A stretch of DNA of 42,505 nt from assembly GCA_016783665.1 (NCBI GenBank), contig JADHWC010000011.1:1-42505 (forward strand), written 5' to 3'. Positions 20,015-28,720 of this stretch are shown piece by piece. A program made the position numbers and the translations under genes. Each line of letters begins with the position of its first letter. Position 1 is the stretch's first letter. The stretch comes from Fidelibacterota bacterium. Its GTDB lineage: Bacteria > Fidelibacterota > UBA2242. The notes below the pieces were generated by a model. It did no database searches, was not told where the DNA came from, and saw only the letters and a program-made list of their open reading frames with translations.

Positions 20015-20081
20015 TCATCGTAATGCTGGTATTTTTTTCAAATACGATGTTTTTTAACTAATTTTGTAAGGAGGAAAAATC

Positions 20082-20504
20082 ATGGCAAGGCCAAAAGGAA
20101 GCATTAACAAGGTTATACTGGTTGGTTATTTGGGACGAGACCCGGAAGTGCGTTATACGCCTAACGGAGACGCTGTCGCCGATGTATCTCTGGCGACCAC
20201 AGAATATTACAAGGATAAAAAAGGTGATCGCAATGAAAAAACCGAATGGCACAACCTTGTTATGTGGAGAACCCAGGCGGAATTTGCAAAAGAATGGCTA
20301 AAGAAAGGTCAGCTGGTATACGTTGACGGGCGCCTTCAAACCAGACAATGGGAAGACAAAGAAGGGCAAAAACGCAGCAAGACAGATATCCAGGTTGATC
20401 AAATTACCGTTCTTGGTGGTTTTGTTGGAAGAAACAAAAGCGATAACGCTCCAGAAAAAGATGACAGCGCCGCCAAGACCGGAGATGAAGAAATTCCTTT
20501 TTAA
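20082..20504 (+). CDS. ssb: single-stranded DNA-binding protein
   Basis: OB-fold protein protecting single-stranded DNA in replication, repair and recombination; 140 residues. N-terminal core: INKVILVGYLGRDPEVRYTPNGDAVADVSLATTE, then KTEWHNLVMW and GQLVYVDGRLQTRQWEDKEGQKRSK. A short acidic tail ends in DEEIPF, the partner-binding tip found on replicative SSBs. Start ATG at 20082 has a near-perfect Shine-Dalgarno sequence (AAGGAGG). It is not in the rpsF-ssb-rpsR context, so it is a separately expressed SSB close to the origin. It converges with the kinase gene across only six bases. Confidence 0.96.
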   Translation: MARPKGSINKVILVGYLGRDPEVRYTPNGDAVADVSLATTEYYKDKKGDRNEKTEWHNLVMWRTQAEFAKEWLKKGQLVYVDGRLQTRQWEDKEGQKRSKTDIQVDQITVLGGFVGRNKSDNAPEKDDSAAKTGDEEIPF

Positions 20505-20510
20505 TTGCTC

Positions 20511-22172
20511 TTAATGATATTTGAACGAACTTTCTCCAACAAATTCTCTTAGAATAGAGGTTGGAGGCACTTCCTTATTATCAATAGGAAGGAAGTATGA
20601 AAGAAAGTGAAGAAGCCGTTCTGATTCTGGATGGCTCGGTTCTTCTTGTTCGACCGATTTTAATGCAAATTCGGCATGTTGTTTTAAAACACCGATTTCA
20701 TATGCTAAAGAAGAGTTGAACATAATATCCGCTTCACCCTGATATTTAAAAATATATTTCTTTTCTCCCTCTACGACATTTTTCCACATATTAATCGTCT
20801 GAGCGGCAGGGTAGCCGCGGTATTTTGAATCACGGACAATTCGGCGTATCAAGCGGGTGTCGTGCGTCGGGATTCTGTTGATATCATCAAAATTTAAATG
20901 GGTCAATGCGCTTAAATATATTTTAAACTTATACACATTATTTATGTCTTTCGTGAGCCCCGGATTGATACCGTGTATTCCTTCGATAATGAAGAAAGTG
21001 TTTGGTGATGCCTGAATTGATTTTTTTCCAATTTCCTTTTTACCATTTATAAAATTATAGACAGGAACGGCAACCGGCTTGCCGGCAAGAAGATCGCTTA
21101 ATTGTGTGTTCAGTAATTTCAAATCTAATGCGCCCAACACCTCAAAATTTATATTATTTCCCTGTTCGCGGACGATTTCGTCTCTGTCTTTGAAATAATT
21201 ATCAAGAGATAAACTTATAACCCTATGTCCCAGAACTCGTAGCTGAATATAAAGTCTTTTCATAAAAGTTGTCTTTCCGGACGAAGAGGGACCCGCGACA
21301 AAAATTAACCGCCGGTCTTTATGTGATTTATCAATAGTATCCGCAATGGCAGCAATTTTCTTCTCGTGTAGCGCTTCAGAAATTTTAACCATTTCAGAAA
21401 TATTGTTGTTGGTTACCAAATCGTTTAATTGGCTAATGTTGGTTAGTTCCAGAATATTGCCCCAGCGCTCAGCTTCGTTAAAAATCTCATATAAACGTTC
21501 TTGATTATAAAAAGGCTGCATTGAAAAAGGATCGTTTTCCACGGGACAGCGAAAAACAAATCCATTTTTGTACTTTTTAATGATATATGTTTTGATTAAA
21601 CCAGTTTCAGGGGCTGGCGGGCTTGGCAGCCAGTATCGCTGCCCGTTTATTGTATATAGCATGACGTAGTTTAACGAACAGTGTTTAATGAGCTCTGCTG
21701 TATCGTATCTTCCAGTTTTTTGAAAATACAATTGCGCTTCACCTCTTGTGTATAGCTCGGGAAGTATTGGTATATTGGCGCTTACGGTTTCTTTAAAGCC
21801 CGATTTAATTTTTTCAAACACGCTGTCACTGAGTGGTTTTTGACCGTCAAGTTTGCAGTATACGCCGTCGCACATACTGTGAAGAACACGTAATTTTCTT
21901 TCTGGCAGCTTCTTCTCGACGGTGTACTGAAGAATACAGATTGCGGCGTTTTCATAGGCTCTGCGTGGAGAGTCGTAGAAGTTCTGTATCGTTCCGATGG
22001 TTGTATTTTCATTAACCGTTTCGTTTAATGAGGCAAACGTGTTGTTTTTAATTGCCAAATATTCAAGACAGGGCTTATCTCTGTTATACTGTTTCAAGAT
22101 GTTTCTTATTGTTAGCCCTTTTTTAACCTTAATGTGCCGTCTTTTGTCGATTGATATGTCTATTGTTTCCAT
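20511..22172 (-). CDS. TGS-domain uridine-kinase-like nucleoside kinase
   Basis: A 553-residue multidomain protein. The N-terminal about 60 residues look like a TGS domain (ISIDKRRHIKVKKGLTIRNIL), followed by a region resembling the second additional domain of threonyl/alanyl-tRNA synthetases (RVLHSMCDGVYC), and a C-terminal uridine kinase/phosphoribulokinase P-loop domain with GPSSSGKTTFMKRLYIQL, SLDNYFKDRDEI, FFIIEGIHGINPGL. This combination is a known family usually annotated as nucleoside or uridine kinase; the substrate has not been deduced from sequence. It lacks a visible promoter partner and ends six bases from the ssb stop with no terminator between them. Confidence 0.82.
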   Translation of the reverse strand: METIDISIDKRRHIKVKKGLTIRNILKQYNRDKPCLEYLAIKNNTFASLNETVNENTTIGTIQNFYDSPRRAYENAAICILQYTVEKKLPERKLRVLHSMCDGVYCKLDGQKPLSDSVFEKIKSGFKETVSANIPILPELYTRGEAQLYFQKTGRYDTAELIKHCSLNYVMLYTINGQRYWLPSPPAPETGLIKTYIIKKYKNGFVFRCPVENDPFSMQPFYNQERLYEIFNEAERWGNILELTNISQLNDLVTNNNISEMVKISEALHEKKIAAIADTIDKSHKDRRLIFVAGPSSSGKTTFMKRLYIQLRVLGHRVISLSLDNYFKDRDEIVREQGNNINFEVLGALDLKLLNTQLSDLLAGKPVAVPVYNFINGKKEIGKKSIQASPNTFFIIEGIHGINPGLTKDINNVYKFKIYLSALTHLNFDDINRIPTHDTRLIRRIVRDSKYRGYPAAQTINMWKNVVEGEKKYIFKYQGEADIMFNSSLAYEIGVLKQHAEFALKSVEQEEPSHPESERLLHFLSYFLPIDNKEVPPTSILREFVGESSFKYH

Positions 22173-22384
22173 AAAGGTTAAGATATGAATAAAAGTAATA
22201 AAAATAAAGATTGGTTTTCAAGGATTGATAATTTTTCAGGCCTATTTTTATCCGACGGCATTATTAAGGAATCTTAAGCTCTCTTTTGTTTGGTGTATTC
22301 ATATGTATAAATTAACTAGTTGCATTTTCGATCATTTTACGTTAATGTCGGTGGGTATTTTTAGGTATTATTTAAGGGAATATT
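22173..22384. other. divergent intergenic region
   Basis: 212 bases between the divergently transcribed kinase gene and the membrane-protein gene. Both promoters should be here; no strong consensus hexamers are evident. An ORF of 30 codons from ATG 22185 has a modest AAAGG upstream but no recognisable product (see findings). Confidence 0.4.
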
Positions 22385-23479
22385 ATGTGGAGAACAGATG
22401 AAGGTAGTACAGGCAGACTCATCCAGCTCTGTATCGGTTATTTTATTTTCTATATTATTACAGGTCTAAGCGTCAAGTTTTTCTTATCGACAGGAATTGG
22501 ACGCCCGGGTATGAATGGAATGGAATATCTGTTTTACAGCACAGCCAGCAGCACCCTGCTTGCTACTTCAGTGGTGCTTTTTCTAAAATGGTATAGGATG
22601 GAATCTGTAAAACGAATTACCCTGGGCAAGATTTCCTTTCCCTCAGAATTTTTATATATTATTCCATCCGGAATTTGCACCGCTATAGTTATTCCGACCA
22701 CCACCCTAATGTATTCCTTTGGGGCAATTTCCGTTATGGTTGCGATGGTAATCATGCGTGGCGCCGTTATTGTAATTGGACGAATCGTTGATGCCATTCA
22801 GATCAGACAGGGAATTCTGCATAAAAAAGTTTACCAAGAAGAAAATATTGCTATTGTATTTGCCCTGTTGGCTATCAGTATCAAGGTGTTAAGCAGTTCG
22901 GGCAATGGCAAGGCTAATCCATTTACGTCGCTTCCGGTAATGATTATCTTTGGTTCCTACATCATTGCTTATGCCATCCGTATTTATATAATGAATTATT
23001 ATAAAAACACGCGACCGAAAAATGTAAAATTCAATAATAATAAGAGCTTCTTTGCAGTAGAGCAAATTACCTCCACAACGACCCTCTATCTTATCACGAT
23101 TATTCTTTTAACAATAGTAAAAACCACTGGTTGGTCCGGAGAGCGAATCATGCCTTTTGCAAATTCTTTTTTTCATCCCATTGCGGGTTGGTGGTATTGG
23201 GCAATGATCTTCGGCACAGCTTTTGGCGTCGTAGCGTTTTTCTCGGTTTTCATCTTCATGTTCAGGGGCAGAACCGCTACTTTTGCCGGACTTGTAAACC
23301 GCTTAACGTCCTTAATTGCCGGAACGGTTTCGACGCTCATTTTCTGGCTGGCTTTTAGCGGCAAGAAGCCAATAATTGTGGATTGGATTTCATTGATATT
23401 TATTTTAACCGCAGTGTCCTTTATTGCGGTGGCTGAGAAAAAACGTTCTCGGGAACTGGCACTGAACGAATCCAGATAG
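22385..23479 (+). CDS. polytopic inner-membrane protein, possible drug/metabolite-type transporter
   Basis: A 364-residue, highly hydrophobic protein with roughly ten predicted membrane segments, for example IQLCIGYFIFYIITGLSVKF, LYIIPSGICTAIVIPTTTLM, LPVMIIFGSYIIAYAIRIYI and WYWAMIFGTAFGVVAFFSVF. Two repeated five-helix halves are plausible, and the total fits the drug/metabolite (EamA-like) superfamily, but I see no diagnostic motif and do not assign a substrate. The start ATG at 22385 follows AAGGGAAT. A P-loop protein gene starts 26 bases after its stop in the same direction, and the pair ends in a terminator, so they form a two-gene operon. Confidence 0.55.
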   Translation: MWRTDEGSTGRLIQLCIGYFIFYIITGLSVKFFLSTGIGRPGMNGMEYLFYSTASSTLLATSVVLFLKWYRMESVKRITLGKISFPSEFLYIIPSGICTAIVIPTTTLMYSFGAISVMVAMVIMRGAVIVIGRIVDAIQIRQGILHKKVYQEENIAIVFALLAISIKVLSSSGNGKANPFTSLPVMIIFGSYIIAYAIRIYIMNYYKNTRPKNVKFNNNKSFFAVEQITSTTTLYLITIILLTIVKTTGWSGERIMPFANSFFHPIAGWWYWAMIFGTAFGVVAFFSVFIFMFRGRTATFAGLVNRLTSLIAGTVSTLIFWLAFSGKKPIIVDWISLIFILTAVSFIAVAEKKRSRELALNESR

Positions 23480-23505
23480 ATAGTGATTATAAATAAGAGG
23501 TCATA

Positions 23506-24231
23506 ATGTGCAAAAATCATTTTGATATCATTATTCTAAACGGACGTCCCGGATCGGGCAAGTCAGAGGTAATTGATTATTTAATAAAAACACCTGTCGA
23601 TGAGCGCATTCGACGTTTTCATATTGGGAAATTAGATGAAATTGATGATTTTCCCATGCTGTGGACCTGGTTTGAGGAGGATGCGATTCTGGAAAAGATC
23701 ATGCAAAAACCAAGGAGGCATACGGATAAAGAAGGATACTTTCTGTATGAATATCAATGGCATCTTCTGATTGAAAGAATTTCCATGGAATATAGCAAGA
23801 AGTTACGGAATAACGATAAGTATCATGAGGATTTTACCTCTCTTGTAGAATTTTCCCGGGGTTCCGAGCACGGCGGATATATTGAAGCCTATAAGTATTT
23901 GTCCGATGAGATTTTTAAAAAAGCGGCTATTTTTTACATTGAAGTATCATTTGATGAATCCTTGCGTAAAAACAGGAAACGATTTAATCCTGATCGCCCG
24001 GACAGTATTCTGGAACACGGTCTTCCCGATGAAAAACTAAAACGTTTATATTGCGAGGTTGACTGGGAAGCATTTAAGGGAGACGATCCGGAATTTATCA
24101 CAATTAAAGGACATAAGGTGCCGTATGTCGTACTGCAGAATGAAAAAGATATAACTACAACCAGAGATGAAAGGCTCGGAGATGTATTGGAAGATCTTTT
24201 TGGAAAGTTGTGGGATTTGTGGAAGAAATAA
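23506..24231 (+). CDS. P-loop NTPase/kinase-like protein of unknown function
   Basis: A 241-residue soluble protein with a Walker A motif close to the N-terminus (ILNGRPGSGKSEVIDYL, about residues 11-27), like small nucleotide or sugar kinases. Other notable segments are MLWTWFEEDAILEKIM, FSRGSEHGGYIEAYKYLSDE (a possible lid or Walker B surrogate region), KNRKRFNPDRPDSILEHGLP and VPYVVLQNEKDITT. No substrate can be named. It follows the membrane-protein gene by 26 bases with the ATG after AAGAGG, and is the last gene of the pair before the terminator at 24257. A functional link with the membrane protein is inferred from this arrangement. Confidence 0.6.
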   Translation: MCKNHFDIIILNGRPGSGKSEVIDYLIKTPVDERIRRFHIGKLDEIDDFPMLWTWFEEDAILEKIMQKPRRHTDKEGYFLYEYQWHLLIERISMEYSKKLRNNDKYHEDFTSLVEFSRGSEHGGYIEAYKYLSDEIFKKAAIFYIEVSFDESLRKNRKRFNPDRPDSILEHGLPDEKLKRLYCEVDWEAFKGDDPEFITIKGHKVPYVVLQNEKDITTTRDERLGDVLEDLFGKLWDLWKK

Positions 24232-24256
24232 CAGAAGAATTTACAAATAAGTATAG

Positions 24257-24282
24257 AAAAGCCCTGTTCTTCAGGGCTTTTT
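24257..24282. terminator. bidirectional rho-independent terminator
   Basis: AAAAGCCCTG TTCTT CAGGGCTTTTT: a ten-base-pair stem with a five-base loop, A-rich on the left and T-rich on the right, so it can end transcription in both directions. It lies between convergent genes, the P-loop gene from the left and the arsenate reductase gene, whose stop codon it touches, from the right. Confidence 0.88.
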
Positions 24283-24773
24283 CATTGTCTGTTTTCGCTT
24301 ATAAACGTTTCAACTTTTTGTTTTAAAATATTCCTTGTAATTTGAAATGCCATCAATTTGCGTTCTTCATCGCCGAAAATTCGTATGGGATCGTCAATAT
24401 ACCAGTTGATTCGTTTAAATTCACCGGGGAAATCGGGACAGCTTAAAGCGGCAACTTCGCAAAGCGGAATCACATAGTCAAATTTTGTGTCGGCGTATTC
24501 GTTTACATGGATTGATTGATGCCCTTCCATGGAAATGCCGATTTCCGCCATCACCTTTTTGGTGAGATGATGTACTCCGGCGGGAGTTATACCGGCGCTG
24601 TGAATATCAAATATTTCTCCGGCATGAGCTTTCAATAAAGCTTCAGCCATCTGGCTGCGGACAGAGTTGCCCGTGCAAATGAAAAGAACTTTTTTCTTTC
24701 CATCTAATGGCTTTGGTTCGCTCTTCGGTTCTGTTTTTTGCTCATTGCGGAAAAGTTCGCTTAAATCGCCCAT
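24282..24773 (-). CDS. arsC: thioredoxin-type arsenate reductase / low-molecular-weight phosphatase family
   Basis: A 163-residue protein of the LMW protein tyrosine phosphatase fold. The P-loop CTGNSVRSQMAEA (CX5R) begins at Cys33; HSAGITPAGVHH follows. Two more cysteines occur at 105 and 112 in VIPLCEVAALSCPDFPG. The spacings 72 and 7 equal those of the catalytic triad Cys10-Cys82-Cys89 of Bacillus-type ArsC, which supports thioredoxin-coupled arsenate reduction rather than phosphatase activity. I prefer ATG at 24773 (GGAG five bases upstream) over the track start at 24806. The first 25 residues form a charged, proline/lysine-rich extension not needed for the fold. No arsR or arsenite exporter is adjacent, so the gene is solitary and may instead serve general phosphatase roles. 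Confidence 0.85.
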   Translation of the reverse strand: MGDLSELFRNEQKTEPKSEPKPLDGKKKVLFICTGNSVRSQMAEALLKAHAGEIFDIHSAGITPAGVHHLTKKVMAEIGISMEGHQSIHVNEYADTKFDYVIPLCEVAALSCPDFPGEFKRINWYIDDPIRIFGDEERKLMAFQITRNILKQKVETFISENRQ

Positions 24774-24874
24774 TAAATCTCCATTTCTCTTGCGAAATAT
24801 AACCATTTTATGGGATTTTATACAAATTGAATTTTAGATAAACAGATTTTTATCAACAGCGGTGGTTTGTATAT

Positions 24875-25798
24875 TTGGTTATGATTAGCGCTGATCAGAT
24901 ACGCACAACTGTATTTAAAGAGGGTTTTGCGGCGTATGGGTTTTCGGATCCGGTATTGAAACCTGCTCATTTAATGCGTTTTAAGAAATGGATAAATGCC
25001 GGGTATCAAGCCGATATGCAATGGATAGAGCGAAATATCGAACAGAGATTGGATATTCGAGAAAGAGTTCCCTGGGTAAAATCGGTACTTGCGGTGGCAG
25101 ATAATTATTTTAATCATATTGATGTTTCTTTGAATAACCCCCGGATTTCCCGATATGCTCTTGGCGGCGATTATCATGAAATAGTTAAAAAGAAACTTCT
25201 CAATATATTATCTGTATTAGAGGAGATGGAACCAGGGATTATTGGTAAAGTGTACGTTGATACCGGACCGGTACTTGAAAGAGCTTTTGCTGCTCAGGCG
25301 GGATTGGGTTGGATTGGGAAAAATTCGTCTTTGATAGTAAATGATATCGGGTCCTATTGTTTTCTTGGGGAACTGATCTTAAATGTTCCGGCAAAACAAT
25401 CTAATGAAACTGAAAAATTGTGTGGCAATTGCACGAAATGTATAGAAGCCTGCCCAACCGGCGCAATTATAGAGCCGGGGTTGATAGATTCCCGGAAATG
25501 CATTTCCTATTTAACAATAGAGAAGCAGGGCGATTTTACAAGCAGAGAAGAGCAATTGTTGAATAATTGGTTGTTCGGCTGCGACGTCTGTCAGGAATGT
25601 TGTCCGTGGAACCAAAAGTGGGGGAAAAAAACAGGTGAAACGCGGTATATTAATCGGCTTTCGATTATTGAAAGGTCCTTAAATGAATGGCTGGAAATTA
25701 CAGAAGAAGAATTTAAAGATCTTTTTACAAACAGTTCTGTTAAACGTCTGCACTTTGATCGGTTTAGACGAAACCTGCTGGCTCTTATATCAAAATAA
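24875..25798 (+). CDS. queG: epoxyqueuosine reductase
   Basis: Cobalamin-dependent iron-sulfur enzyme for the last step of queuosine synthesis at tRNA position 34. 307 residues from the track TTG, or 305 from ATG at 24881, which I consider the more likely start. Family features: YADNYF-like VADNYFNHIDVS, RYALGGDYHEIVKKKL, DTGPVLERAFAAQAGLGWIGKNSSLI, and two [4Fe-4S] ferredoxin motifs CGNCTKCIEACPTGA and CDVCQECCPWN. The C-terminal HEAT-like part seen in some homologues is short. It is divergent from arsC with a 68-100 base shared upstream region that contains one TTATCAACA 9-mer (24850-24858). Confidence 0.93.
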   Translation: MVMISADQIRTTVFKEGFAAYGFSDPVLKPAHLMRFKKWINAGYQADMQWIERNIEQRLDIRERVPWVKSVLAVADNYFNHIDVSLNNPRISRYALGGDYHEIVKKKLLNILSVLEEMEPGIIGKVYVDTGPVLERAFAAQAGLGWIGKNSSLIVNDIGSYCFLGELILNVPAKQSNETEKLCGNCTKCIEACPTGAIIEPGLIDSRKCISYLTIEKQGDFTSREEQLLNNWLFGCDVCQECCPWNQKWGKKTGETRYINRLSIIERSLNEWLEITEEEFKDLFTNSSVKRLHFDRFRRNLLALISK

Positions 25799-25833
25799 AT
25801 TTTTATGATTCGATAAAAGGCGTATATTTATGG

Positions 25834-26886
25834 ATGAATAAAACCATCGAGATGAAAGAAAAAACTGTTATTGCTGTCGATGCGATGGGTGGCGACCATG
25901 CACCTGACGAAATTGTAAAAGGCGCCGCTGAAGCCACAGTTGAATCACCGGTAAATGTTATTCTGGTTGGTGATGAATATCGCATAAAGGCTATATTGGA
26001 AAAAGCAGAATATCGCCGTGAACAACTTGAAATTGTTCATACGGACGATATGATAACGATGGAAGACGTACCACATGAGGCTATTCGGCAGAAGCCGGAG
26101 GCATCAATGATGCTGGCGGCAAAATTATGTTCCGCTGGACGAGCGCAGGGATTAGTATCGGCGGGAAATACTGGAGCATATGTGCTTTCCGCTTCATTAA
26201 ATATCCCCCGTATCGCAGGGATTCGAAAAACAGCTATAGCCACTGTTTATCCAACGAGAAACGCACAAAAGCGAGAGGATCATTTTTCGCTATTGCTGGA
26301 CATCGGCGCCAATATTCACTGTTCTGCAGAAGACATGGTTCAGTTTGCATTAATGGGAAAGATTTATGCATCTGATATTAAAGGAATAAAGGACCCAACC
26401 GTGGCGCTCTTGAATATTGGTAAAGAATCGTACAAAGGCGGTAAAATACTTTCGCGGGTTTATAAAATTCTTGATGAACTTCCGGGTGTGAATTTTATAG
26501 GTAATATCGAGGGCAATGATGTCATGCGGGGACTCTCGGATGTCGTCGTTACCGAAGGATATGTCGGTAATATAGTTACTAAAACCATGGAAGGAATTGC
26601 CGAGACGGTTTCCCAGCTTGGTCGATATGCCTTTAAGCGCCGCTTTCTTTGGCGAATCGGGCTTATTGCCCTTTCAAGCGGCATTCGACAGCTAAAACAA
26701 CTGACTGATTACTCCGAATACGGCGGCGCGCCGCTGCTTGGATTTAAAGAAATTGTGATAAAAGCGCATGGACGTTCAAAAGCCAAGGCGATCACAAATG
26801 CTGTTAAATTAGCAGCAAAATCTCATCGCGATAATATCTGCGGGCGAATTGAAAAGGAGATCGCTGAGTTTGAATCCCTAAAATAA
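25834..26886 (+). CDS. plsX: phosphate acyltransferase PlsX
   Basis: Makes acyl-phosphate from acyl-ACP for phospholipid synthesis at the membrane surface; 350 residues. Motifs: VIAVDAMGGDHAPDEIVKGA at the N-terminus, VSAGNTGAYVLSASL, LLDIGANIHCSAEDMVQFA, GNIEGNDVMRGLSDVVVTEGYVGNIVTKTMEG and YGGAPLLGFKEIVIKAHGRS. All are typical of the family. The usual partners fabH or rpmF are not adjacent. ATG at 25834 has only a weak upstream AAAGG; an internal ATG eight codons later... is also in frame near the conserved core (MKEKTVIAVDAMGG). Confidence 0.95.
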   Translation: MNKTIEMKEKTVIAVDAMGGDHAPDEIVKGAAEATVESPVNVILVGDEYRIKAILEKAEYRREQLEIVHTDDMITMEDVPHEAIRQKPEASMMLAAKLCSAGRAQGLVSAGNTGAYVLSASLNIPRIAGIRKTAIATVYPTRNAQKREDHFSLLLDIGANIHCSAEDMVQFALMGKIYASDIKGIKDPTVALLNIGKESYKGGKILSRVYKILDELPGVNFIGNIEGNDVMRGLSDVVVTEGYVGNIVTKTMEGIAETVSQLGRYAFKRRFLWRIGLIALSSGIRQLKQLTDYSEYGGAPLLGFKEIVIKAHGRSKAKAITNAVKLAAKSHRDNICGRIEKEIAEFESLK

Positions 26887-27066
26887 TTTTTTCTCTATAG
26901 AGCTCCTTATTCCCATAGATTTTAGTTTGCGCGATAAATTGGGTCGTTGTATTCCCAATTCCTTAGCCGCTCGGCTAATGTTCAGATTCACTCGCTGGTC
27001 GGCAATATCATAGTTAGGCGATTTGGGTTTTATCAACAGGGATTCTGATTTATCGGTTGGAACAAA
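26878..27066 (-). pseudogene. remnant of a Fis-type DNA-binding domain (sigma-54 regulator C-terminus)
   Basis: On the minus strand, the plsX-comM gap keeps an open frame of 63 codons with no ATG. Its end reads VNLNISRAAKELGIQRPNLSRKLKSMGI, a clear factor-for-inversion-stimulation type helix-turn-helix as found at the C-terminus of NtrC/NtrX/AtoC-like sigma-54 activators. The AAA+ and receiver domains are absent; the frame meets a stop at 27067, and comM occupies the sequence beyond. It overlaps the plsX stop by nine bases. A tiny standalone protein from the in-frame TTG near 27033 is conceivable but has no good ribosome-binding site. I interpret it as the surviving tail of a deleted regulator gene. 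Confidence 0.68.
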
Positions 27067-27122
27067 TTAAAAAAACCGATATATTCACAAAACATTTTGT
27101 AAACGGAAGAGGACTACACATT

Positions 27123-28667
27123 ATGCCTGGATTTTCGCTTGTCAAGAGTGCCGCAGTTTTAGGTATTGACGCGTATATAGTGAACGTGGAATGTAATCTC
27201 AGCCGTGCAGAACTACCGCGTTTTATAACTGTCGGATTGCCGGAAGGAGCCGTTAAAGAAAGCAAGGAGCGAGTTACATCCGCCATCAAAAACACGGGAT
27301 ATTATATTCCCAGCAATAAGGTTGTGATAAACCTAGCGCCGGCGGATATTCGGAAAGAGGGAAGCGCCTTTGACCTGCCGATTGCCATAGGAATTCTAAG
27401 CGCGGCAAAAATATTATCACCTGATTTACTGAACGATTACGTCATCCTTGGGGAATTATCTCTTGATGGTTCATTGCGGGGAATAAAAGGTACGCTGCCT
27501 ATCTCGGTATCAATAAATGACTCTGGTATAAAAGGAATTATTTTACCGGAAGATAATGCCCGAGAAGCTGCGATCGCAGGTGGTCTTTCCGTAATCGGTG
27601 TAAAATCCTTACAGGAAGCCATTGGTTTTTTGAATGGAAAATTTATGCCCGCTAAGGTTTGCGTGAACGTACAAGACCTTTTTGAGGAAAGACGGCAATA
27701 TGACCGGGATTATGCTGATGTAAAGGGGCAAGAACACGCAAAGCGGGCGCTCGAAGTGGCGGCTGCCGGCTCACATAATATTATCATGATCGGTCCTCCG
27801 GGCTCCGGAAAAACCATGCTCGCCAAACGTTTTCCGTCGATATTGCCCAATCTGACGCTTGAAGAAGCGCTGGAAACAACAAAAATTCATTCTGTTGCGG
27901 GTCTGGTGCCGCCTGGAGAGGGCATTATCGCCACCCGGCCTTTTCGCTCTCCTCATCATACAATTTCGGATGCTGCTTTGGTTGGCGGTGGAAAGATTCC
28001 ACGCCCCGGCGAGGTGAGTCTTGGTCACCACGGGGTTTTGTTTTTGGATGAGCTGCCGGAATTCAAGAAAAATGTTCTGGAAGTGCTTCGCCAACCGATG
28101 GAAAACGGTATGGTTACAATCAGCCGGGCCCAAATGTCTTTATCCTATCCGTCGAATTTTATTCTTGTTGGCGCCATGAATCCATGTCCTTGCGGGTACA
28201 GTACGGATCCGAATAATGAATGCGCATGTTCACCGGCGCAAATTCAGAAATATATGTCCAGAATTTCCGGACCATTATTGGATCGAATTGATATTCATAT
28301 TGAAGTCCCGGCGGTTAGACTATCTGATCTGGCTAATAAAAATCCGGGCGAGCGATCAGAGAAAATACGTGAACGCGTCCAGGCTGCAAGGAAGATACAA
28401 TCTGCCCGTTTTAAAGATTTCCAGGGAATATATGCTAATGCGGATATGGAGACAAAGCTGATTCGTAGATTTTGTAGAATTGACAAGACGGGAGAGACTT
28501 TGCTGCATAACGCTATTTCAAAATTGGGACTCAGCGCGCGCGCGTATGACCGTATTTTGAAAGTATCCCGCACAATTGCGGATTTGGCGGGCATTGCTGA
28601 AATCCATCCGGAACATTTAGCCGAAGCCATCCAGTATCGCAGTCTTGACCGTCAGCTGTGGCTTTGA
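27123..28667 (+). CDS. comM: YifB/ComM-family Mg-chelatase-like AAA+ ATPase
   Basis: A 514-residue protein. N-terminal Lon-protease-like fold domain (LVKSAAVLGIDAYIVNVECNLSRAELPRFITVGLPEGAVKESKERV), central AAA+ ChlI domain with Walker A GPPGSGKTMLAKRF and Walker B LFLDELPEF, cysteine cluster MNPCPCGYSTDPNNECACSP, and the C-terminal LSARAYDRILKVSRTIADL helix bundle. ComM members promote branch migration of integrated DNA during natural transformation in competent species. The track start at 27057 precedes the conserved N-terminus; I chose ATG at 27123 after GAGG. Other competence genes are not in the window, so the role in competence is from the family only. Confidence 0.92.
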   Translation: MPGFSLVKSAAVLGIDAYIVNVECNLSRAELPRFITVGLPEGAVKESKERVTSAIKNTGYYIPSNKVVINLAPADIRKEGSAFDLPIAIGILSAAKILSPDLLNDYVILGELSLDGSLRGIKGTLPISVSINDSGIKGIILPEDNAREAAIAGGLSVIGVKSLQEAIGFLNGKFMPAKVCVNVQDLFEERRQYDRDYADVKGQEHAKRALEVAAAGSHNIIMIGPPGSGKTMLAKRFPSILPNLTLEEALETTKIHSVAGLVPPGEGIIATRPFRSPHHTISDAALVGGGKIPRPGEVSLGHHGVLFLDELPEFKKNVLEVLRQPMENGMVTISRAQMSLSYPSNFILVGAMNPCPCGYSTDPNNECACSPAQIQKYMSRISGPLLDRIDIHIEVPAVRLSDLANKNPGERSEKIRERVQAARKIQSARFKDFQGIYANADMETKLIRRFCRIDKTGETLLHNAISKLGLSARAYDRILKVSRTIADLAGIAEIHPEHLAEAIQYRSLDRQLWL

Positions 28668-28720
28668 CAGAAATAGAAATCCCATAGTTTTTACTAATAA
28701 TTCACTTAATTTTTTACTGA

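Noticed and set aside
27011-27020. GTTAGGCGAT between plsX and comM, identical to part of the cassette end
   Set aside because: Only ten bases agree, there is no partner box or folded site nearby, and the bases are explained by the Fis-type frame; taken as chance.
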